Part shown: positions 57,798 to 64,000 of the stretch, piece by piece
Numbering within the stretch: position 1 is the stretch's first letter
Layout: each line of letters opens with the position of its first letter
Origin: Sabellastarte sp. h YS-2021
Lineage: Eukaryota; Annelida; Polychaeta; Sabellida; Sabellidae
Reading direction: 5' to 3'
Assembly: GCA_964017235.1 (NCBI GenBank)
Contig: OZ024931.1
Span: 22,730,189 to 22,794,188 of the forward strand
DNA: 64,000 nucleotides
Position numbers and translations under genes: made by a program
Notes under the pieces: generated by a model
The model's database searches: none
Seen by the model: only the letters and a program-made list of their open reading frames with translations
What the model was told of the DNA's origin: nothing

Positions 57798-59201
57798 AGC
57801 CCAACAGAGTAGTCAGCCCATCTTAAGATGGGTAAAGGTCCAACTTAGGATCCATAGATGGGTAGCCTATTTTAAGATGGGTAGCCAGCATGTTAAGGTG
57901 GGCTTAGAGCAGCTCATCGCAACTTAAGATATTATCAATTAAATCAAGCAAGATTTTAACAGTAAAATTTAATATTAACCCAGCAGACAGAATGAAACAG
58001 ATGGTTTTAATTATGAAGTTGAATTTAACAAGTTCATTTAATTACTTAAAGTTCATTGAAAAATCTATTATGTGTGAAATGCTACACAAGAAACTTTGTA
58101 TAACTTACTCATTTATTTACTTCAGTATACAGAGAAATTAAATAATTAGCTTACACCATTAGTTGGGCATTGTTGTATGACTATTTTAAGGTTATATATT
58201 GCATTTTGGATGATTCTTTTAATTTTTACCTCTTTAGCAGCATAAGGATCAATTCAGTCATAAATTTTAATTGTTTAAATGCTCTAAAAAGTACTAAAAT
58301 AAACATTTTTATATACACTGCAACTAAATAACTTCTGAATTATTTTCTTTTTGTTTAAATAAATAACTGATTTTATGTGCACATTTTATGTGTATGCAAT
58401 TTTTGTGATAAAATCTGTTGTATTCAGTTTTCCTTGTGGTGTACATATTTTATTGTTTAAATACTGATTTTAAAGTGGTAACTACTATTTTGTGAATTTT
58501 CCAGGAGGTTATTGGTGTCAGCCTGTTGAATACTTGTGAAGTAAATTACTTTTACTATTTCAGGCTTAACCATAGAATGATCATCAATATAAGGTTTCCC
58601 CTTTTGAGGTTTGATAGGAAAAACCATATTATATTTAGATATTCTTTTTATTTTGAAATTGTTCCACTTTATGATTTGGGGCTATTTCCTATTGTGCAAT
58701 TCACTTACCCTCTTTGCATCTGAAACAGATTAACAACAATCTGGTGTTGAGACAAAGGCACTAAATAAAATTAATCTAATTAAGGAAGCATCCTAATCAA
58801 ATACAAATAAGTTAACATCAAAGGAATATTGTAATTCTTCTCAAAAAATACAGTTTATTTTAGTGTGTGTAATTAAGCATTGTTTGTTGAGGTAAGATAA
58901 AACTGAACATATTAACAGTTATCAAATAAAAAAGATGACTAGACTAAGTACAACATCTGTACAAGGGTCAATCAAATTGATCGATGATGTTCTTATGTTC
59001 TTGTCAGTATAATTTCATTTCATTTGCACATGCCTGTAAATAGTTAATATCAAGCTTTAAAATTACCAGTATCAACATATATTATTATATTATCTGAAGC
59101 TGGGCTAATATGTGATTGCCCATCTTAAGATGGGTTAGCCAACTTAGGAACCTTAAGATGCTACAGCCCATCTTAAGATGGGCTCACTCCTAGCTTGGGC
59201 T
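57798..59201. mobile_element. TIR element with CCCATCTTAAGATGGG palindromes (first duplicate)
   Basis: The left end is AGCCCAACAGAGTAGTCAGC, then CCCATCTTAAGATGGG. The right end, reverse-complemented, is AGCCCAAGCTAGGAGTGAGC, then CCCATCTTAAGATGGG. Further inverted GATGGGTAGCC and AACTTAGGA blocks lie inside both ends. No clear target duplication and no transposase. The internal 65-codon frame (58526-58723) has no motif. It is about 1.4 kb and non-autonomous. Confidence 0.7.
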
Positions 59202-59236
59202 GAACATTAGCTTTATATGTACTAAGGCTATTGACT

Positions 59237-59372
59237 TATTATTATATCCCCAGACGAAAGTCGGGGATATACTGGTTTCACATCTGTTACCCTGCTGCTG
59301 CCCCTGTAGGTTTTGACTTGTATGCGCAATAACTCAAAAACCTTGTTTGTCCTGTAATTTAGAAATGGTAGG
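59237..59372 (+). mobile_element. Element H 5' fragment (from the duplication)
   Basis: The H start with hairpin ATATCCCCAGAC-GAAA-GTCGGGGATAT is followed by TTACCCTGCTGCTGCCCC. It is cut off at the duplication breakpoint. Confidence 0.8.
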
Positions 59373-59630
59373 GCCATCAGGGCCGCTTCGTTTTTGTCAG
59401 CAAAAACATTTTTCTAGTTGTATTTGTCTCCATTGCTGGACAGCATTTTGTTGTTTGGATACCTCACAAAGTTTGGTTGCTAGGTTATGTCAACTGGTTA
59501 GAAATTAGTAATGCGAGTATTTCAGTTTGTAATTGTTCAAACAGTCATAATGTGTAAACTGCCATTACCTCATGCCCTCTGCATTCTAGTAAGTATTTAG
59601 TATACCTCAATATATATATGTATATGTTAG

Positions 59631-61034
59631 AGCCCAACAGAGTAGTCAGCCCATCTTAAGATGGGTAAAGGTCCAACTTAGGATCCATAGATGGGTAGCC
59701 TATTTTAAGATGGGTAGCCAGCATGTTAAGGTGGGCTTAGAGCAGCTCATCGCAACTTAAGATATTATCAATTAAATCAAGCAAGATTTTAACAGTAAAA
59801 TTTAATATTAACCCAGCAGACAGAATGAAACAGATGGTTTTAATTATGAAGTTGAATTTAACAAGTTCATTTAATTACTTAAAGTTCATTGAAAAATCTA
59901 TTATGTGTGAAATGCTACACAAGAAACTTTGTATAACTTACTCATTTATTTACTTCAGTATACAGAGAAATTAAATAATTAGCTTACACCATTAGTTGGG
60001 CATTGTTGTATGACTATTTTAAGGTTATATATTGCATTTTGGATGATTCTTTTAATTTTTACCTCTTTAGCAGCATAAGGATCAATTCAGTCATAAATTT
60101 TAATTGTTTAAATGCTCTAAAAAGTACTAAAATAAACATTTTTATATACACTGCAACTAAATAACTTCTGAATTATTTTCTTTTTGTTTAAATAAATAAC
60201 TGATTTTATGTGCACATTTTATGTGTATGCAATTTTTGTGATAAAATCTGTTGTATTCAGTTTTCCTTGTGGTGTACATATTTTATTGTTTAAATACTGA
60301 TTTTAAAGTGGTAACTACTATTTTGTGAATTTTCCAGGAGGTTATTGGTGTCAGCCTGTTGAATACTTGTGAAGTAAATTACTTTTACTATTTCAGGCTT
60401 AACCATAGAATGATCATCAATATAAGGTTTCCCCTTTTGAGGTTTGATAGGAAAAACCATATTATATTTAGATATTCTTTTTATTTTGAAATTGTTCCAC
60501 TTTATGATTTGGGGCTATTTCCTATTGTGCAATTCACTTACCCTCTTTGCATCTGAAACAGATTAACAACAATCTGGTGTTGAGACAAAGGCACTAAATA
60601 AAATTAATCTAATTAAGGAAGCATCCTAATCAAATACAAATAAGTTAACATCAAAGGAATATTGTAATTCTTCTCAAAAAATACAGTTTATTTTAGTGTG
60701 TGTAATTAAGCATTGTTTGTTGAGGTAAGATAAAACTGAACATATTAACAGTTATCAAATAAAAAAGATGACTAGACTAAGTACAACATCTGTACAAGGG
60801 TCAATCAAATTGATCGATGATGTTCTTATGTTCTTGTCAGTATAATTTCATTTCATTTGCACATGCCTGTAAATAGTTAATATCAAGCTTTAAAATTACC
60901 AGTATCAACATATATTATTATATTATCTGAAGCTGGGCTAATATGTGATTGCCCATCTTAAGATGGGTTAGCCAACTTAGGAACCTTAAGATGCTACAGC
61001 CCATCTTAAGATGGGCTCACTCCTAGCTTGGGCT
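59631..61034. mobile_element. TIR element with CCCATCTTAAGATGGG palindromes (second duplicate)
   Basis: This is the same element as at 57798-59201, carried in the tandem duplication. I saw no difference between the two copies. Confidence 0.7.
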
Positions 61035-61069
61035 GAACATTAGCTTTATATGTACTAAGGCTATTGACT

Positions 61070-61613
61070 TATTATTATATCCCCAGACGAAAGTCGGGGA
61101 TATACTGGTTTCACATCTGTTACCCTGCTGCTGCCCCTGTAGGTTTTGACTTGTATGCGCAATAACTCAAAAACCTTGTTTGTCCTGTAATTTAGAAATG
61201 GTAGGTCTGCCTAGTCTCAAACTGAAAAGATATAACTTCTGTGTAATGTTTGTCTGAAAAATTTGAAGTCTGTAGCTTTAATTTTAAGGTCACCTTAAGG
61301 TTTCTAAAATGCCCACAGAGACCAAATTTATTAATGTGTTCTTTTTACATATGCCAAAAGTCAAGGCTTTAAGTAGACATGTAACCTGTATATGAGGCCC
61401 AGGAACAATCTACCCAGGGGACTTTTTTTAAAAATTGACCAAAAAAAAAATGGAAAAATGGTTTGACCAAAAAATAAATAAAAGTAAATGAAAAATAATT
61501 TATAATAATTGTGAATCACACAAAATGGGTGCTACAAAAATACCCAGTGAATGCCTGTGGCATGAGAGATGGCCTGTCTGGGGATATGTTGGCGTTGATT
61601 CAGCTTAATCTAG
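61070..61613 (+). mobile_element. Element H (rolling-circle-like), about 544 bp, both ends present
   Basis: The start is TTATTATTATATCCCC, with a hairpin between ATATCCCCAGAC and GTCGGGGATAT around GAAA. Near the right end GTCTGGGGATAT (61576-61587) is the exact inverse of the 12-base 5' arm. The terminus is CAGCTTAATCTAG, then TTAGG. The inside has AATTTTAAGGTCACCTTAAGG. It is the shortest complete member of this element type in the window and has no tandem array. Confidence 0.75.
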
Positions 61614-63711
61614 TTAGGTAAGGCCTTAACTAATGGATTATGTTTTATTGAGTTTTATGTATCGACAGTAGATTTCCAAATATTTATTACTTTATTCAGA
61701 TAAAAGTATCATTATAATTTACGATCATTATAAGTTGAATTTTTTTACTTGTAATAAGCACATTTCCCATTATTTTGTACATGTAATATATGTATATTTT
61801 CATGCTTCCTGTTTTGTTTAACCTTTTCTTCAGTTTTCAGCTAACTCATACAAGATATGGTTAATCTTGTATCAGGTTGTGTGCACTTGTTTAATGTAGT
61901 CAGTTTTGTTGTATTCATTTGGTACATTATGGGATTGTATCAAGCAATTTCTTTTATAATAAATTGTGTCACAGTTAAATGTAAAGACAATTTTTTATTA
62001 CAGATTTGTATCACAAATCTTTCTTTTTCCCAATAAAAAGGTTCAACTACTTACTTTTGAACGTTTAAATTGACACTAAATTGTGAGCTGGCTAATGGCC
62101 ATCTACTTTTAGTCAGCCAGTGAACACACTAAATTTTGTTGTATTTTAACGAGTATGGCATGTGACTATAACAGACTATATCAAGTTCATCATATTTCAT
62201 TCGGCATAGATACTAGTACTACCATATATTAAAAGTTTGATGCAGATATTAATGGAGTTGGAGAAGTGTTTAGACAATGCATTAATTTAAAATGAGAAAA
62301 TAACTTATTTTGGATCATTGTCATCAATGGAACAAAAGGCCTATGCCAATGTAAATAATTAGTTATAATATTTCACAGAAGATCTTTGTGCTGAAACAAA
62401 ATAATGTTGGGCTATTGCTCTACCAATCATTACACTGAAGTTGGCTACATAGTCTCCATGGTATGTAATTGGCTTCATCATGGGCATTTGAACCTTTTGA
62501 AACAATGTCAAAGAAGGATAACAAAAGTTTTTTACATTAATGGTTGAAAACACATTTATACTTACAATAAGTACAGTTAAAATTTTCAAGGTAAGGTGAT
62601 AGTTTGTCATTACCTCCACCATTAGGAGGGGAAGTTTTTGGTGGTGTCGGTTTGTTTGTTTGTTAAATAATAATATAATTAGTATTATTATGTGCAAACT
62701 TTTAATGGACTTAATTTTGACATATTAAATTCTAAGGCATCATAGAACATAAAAGTAAAGAGTAAAGGCATAAGTCCACAGACAGAAAAAAATTTATAAA
62801 AAAATTATACAAGAAGTTATCGACAGATTTGGGATAAACTTTCAGGAAATGTGGACAATGGCAGAAGGATCAGATGATTCGATATTGGTGGTATCCAGTA
62901 ACAAAAAATCCTCTCCCCTGCCTCTTGAAAATCTTTCTACCCATAAAGATATCCTAGGTTATCCCCTCCACTGGCAGATCTTCCCTCTTCCATTCTATAC
63001 ATTAGTCTTATCTAAAGTACTAATGCATGTTTAAACAAAATTATGTGAATTACTCAGTCACCTATTGAGCTGATTATTAATTTGGCGGTCGTCTCAGCAA
63101 GTGTGAGTAATTGCAGTCATAAATGTCTGTTGGTAACAAAATTGAAGCAGTTAATTTTATAAACCCCATATTCACTCATTATTGTATGAAGCACTTTTCA
63201 AACATACAGATGAATACTGCACTGACTGCACTAAATATATATCATACACAGCTATTGCAGGAGTCACATTTCATATTTTGCCAAAGGCAAGAGTGATGAC
63301 ACTTGGTGCCAGAACTTTATCATTGCTTCATAGGTCTTGTGTCTGTTTTTCTACAGTAGCAGGCAATTTTCAAATTGCACAAATGAAAGGCACATAGTTT
63401 AGAGATGCAACTGCTTCTTGTTACTTTCTTAAAAGATTTAGGAGTTGAAGAAAGGGTCATTCCTATCATATCATGCATTTTAATCTTTATCTTGTGTTAG
63501 CTGGAATTAAATAACATAAGGTGGGGGAAATATTCCTAGGATATCCACCCTCCAATTTCCAAGGAGATCATCCCCTACAGTCGGGGGAGATATTTCTGGA
63601 AAATCACCCCCCAACCACTTAGATCACTGTCTCATTTCAGGAATATTTTTAGTGATCTTTTGTCATTGCGAGATATGGCCATTTTCAGTATATATGTATA
63701 TACTGTCATAA
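61614..63711. other. Mostly unrecognised non-coding sequence with one repeat fragment
   Basis: TTACCTCCACCATTAGGAGG, followed by GAAGTTTTTGGTGGTGTCGG and (GTTT)n at about 62611-62665, resembles the 5' start of a widespread invertebrate repeat. It is truncated here. The rest shows no feature. The minus-strand 112-codon frame at 62359-62697 is largely a read-through of this repeat. Confidence 0.35.
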
Positions 63712-64000
63712 TTAAGCATCCCTGAAAGGGCGCTTATTTGTTTTTGCCTCAGTTTCCTCGCCGCCGCCGCCGCCGCATTATGGTCTCCCTTGAATATCTC
63801 CCCTATTATTAGAAGGTTTCAAACCATATTTGGCAGTTATATACCTTAGGCGTGGGAAAATTTTCTGCATGCTTAAATTTGACCTTTATGAAGGTCACAT
63901 GATCAAAAAAAATTTTTTTGAAGTACACCCCCCCTCCCACCCCCCGTCATCGCAGTTCAAGAAAAACTGCTTGCTACACAGCCTTATAATTTGACATACC
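63712..64000 (+). mobile_element. Element A1 copy 3, 5' end, runs off the window
   Basis: The start is TTAAGCATCCCTGAAAGGGC. The leader GCCGCCGCCGCCGC, TTAGAAGGTTTCAAACC and GTACACCCCCCCTCCC parallel A1 copy 2 base by base from 43928, with few differences. The 3' end is beyond 64000. Confidence 0.85.

Larger units (their letters stand above)
57541..61205 (+). repeat. Exact-looking tandem duplication, 2 x 1832 bp
   Basis: 57541-59372 and 59374-61205 read the same wherever I compared them, with one extra G at 59373 between the copies (offset 1833). The unit begins CCATCAGGGCCGCTTCG, 44 bases before the A2 copy 3 terminus. It ends inside element H (AGAAATGGTAGG). The first copy joins A2 and the second joins the rest of H. 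It is either a very young duplication or an assembly artefact. Confidence 0.9.

Noticed and set aside
58526-60556. 65-codon frame present twice (58526 and 60359)
   Set aside because: It is duplicated only because the 1832-bp block is duplicated. It lies in a non-autonomous TIR element and has no motif.
62359-62697. 112-codon minus-strand frame
   Set aside because: It includes a recognisable repeat with (GTTT)n and has no domain. Composition is that of AT-rich non-coding DNA.
63182-63397. Small 71-codon protein
   Set aside because: No motif, no convincing splice signals and no codon pattern to support it.

Overview
The window is AT-rich eukaryotic DNA, almost all repetitive. Several features suggest a lophotrochozoan, most likely a bivalve mollusc. 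These are many short elements with a core of tandem 130-170 bp repeats (the layout known from the bivalve 'pearl' elements and from Helentron-derived HINEs), a short SINE tail of the kind common in bivalves, and hAT and TA-flanked MITEs. The species is an inference. I see no rRNA, tRNA, CRISPR or prokaryotic gene organisation, and no LTR, capsid or envelope element.

Only two stretches look like host-type coding sequence. One is a terminal exon with a C-terminal PHD-like zinc finger (801-1241). The other is an uninterrupted 869-codon frame for a C2H2/C2HC zinc-finger protein (46777-49386) with an 8-codon upstream ORF. A LINE reverse-transcriptase tail lies on the minus strand and is split by another element (about 2030-2188 and 4284-4553).

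Most of the rest can be read as nested non-autonomous elements that look like rolling-circle (Helitron2/Helentron) transposons. I label the families A1, A2, B, C, D, E, F, G and H. Most begin TTA(A/T)..., with a hairpin at the 5' end. They carry a subterminal inverted copy of that 5' arm near the 3' end, often a second hairpin, and end CTAG or CTTG (once CTAT). Every 3' end I could place is followed by TT, and no target duplication longer than that is visible. Removing an insert restores the host repeat, and uninterrupted copies of several target sites occur elsewhere in the window. No Rep/helicase frame is present, so all copies here would be non-autonomous.

Layout: 1-1241 tandem duplications and the PHD exon; 2030-4553 LINE tail interrupted by a 2.1 kb TIR element; 4733-6059 hAT-like element with a perfect 8-bp target duplication; 6162-9290 F-type repeats; 9550-15304 element F2 carrying A1 (10043-13202); 15305-22692 two B 5' ends and element B2, carrying a hAT-like MITE and element C; 23085-27954 A2 copy 1 carrying B3; 27955-33194 mostly featureless, with a TA-flanked MITE and element G; 33195-46385 E elements carrying A2 copy 2, which itself carries D (6.1 kb, about 31 x 169 bp), A1 and a SINE; 46731-49600 the zinc-finger gene; 50774-56022 B4; 56286-57584 A2 copy 3; 57541-61205 an apparently exact 1.83 kb tandem duplication; 61070-61613 element H; 63712-end the start of another A1.

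The internal arrays of different families share monomers. A 147-bp unit carries paired AGGTCA-type nuclear-receptor half-sites in families B, E and F. A 169-bp unit with a palindromic ATGGCGGCCAT core occurs in D and A1. Element ends and internal repeats therefore seem to be exchanged independently. This modular, nested system is the most interesting content of the window.
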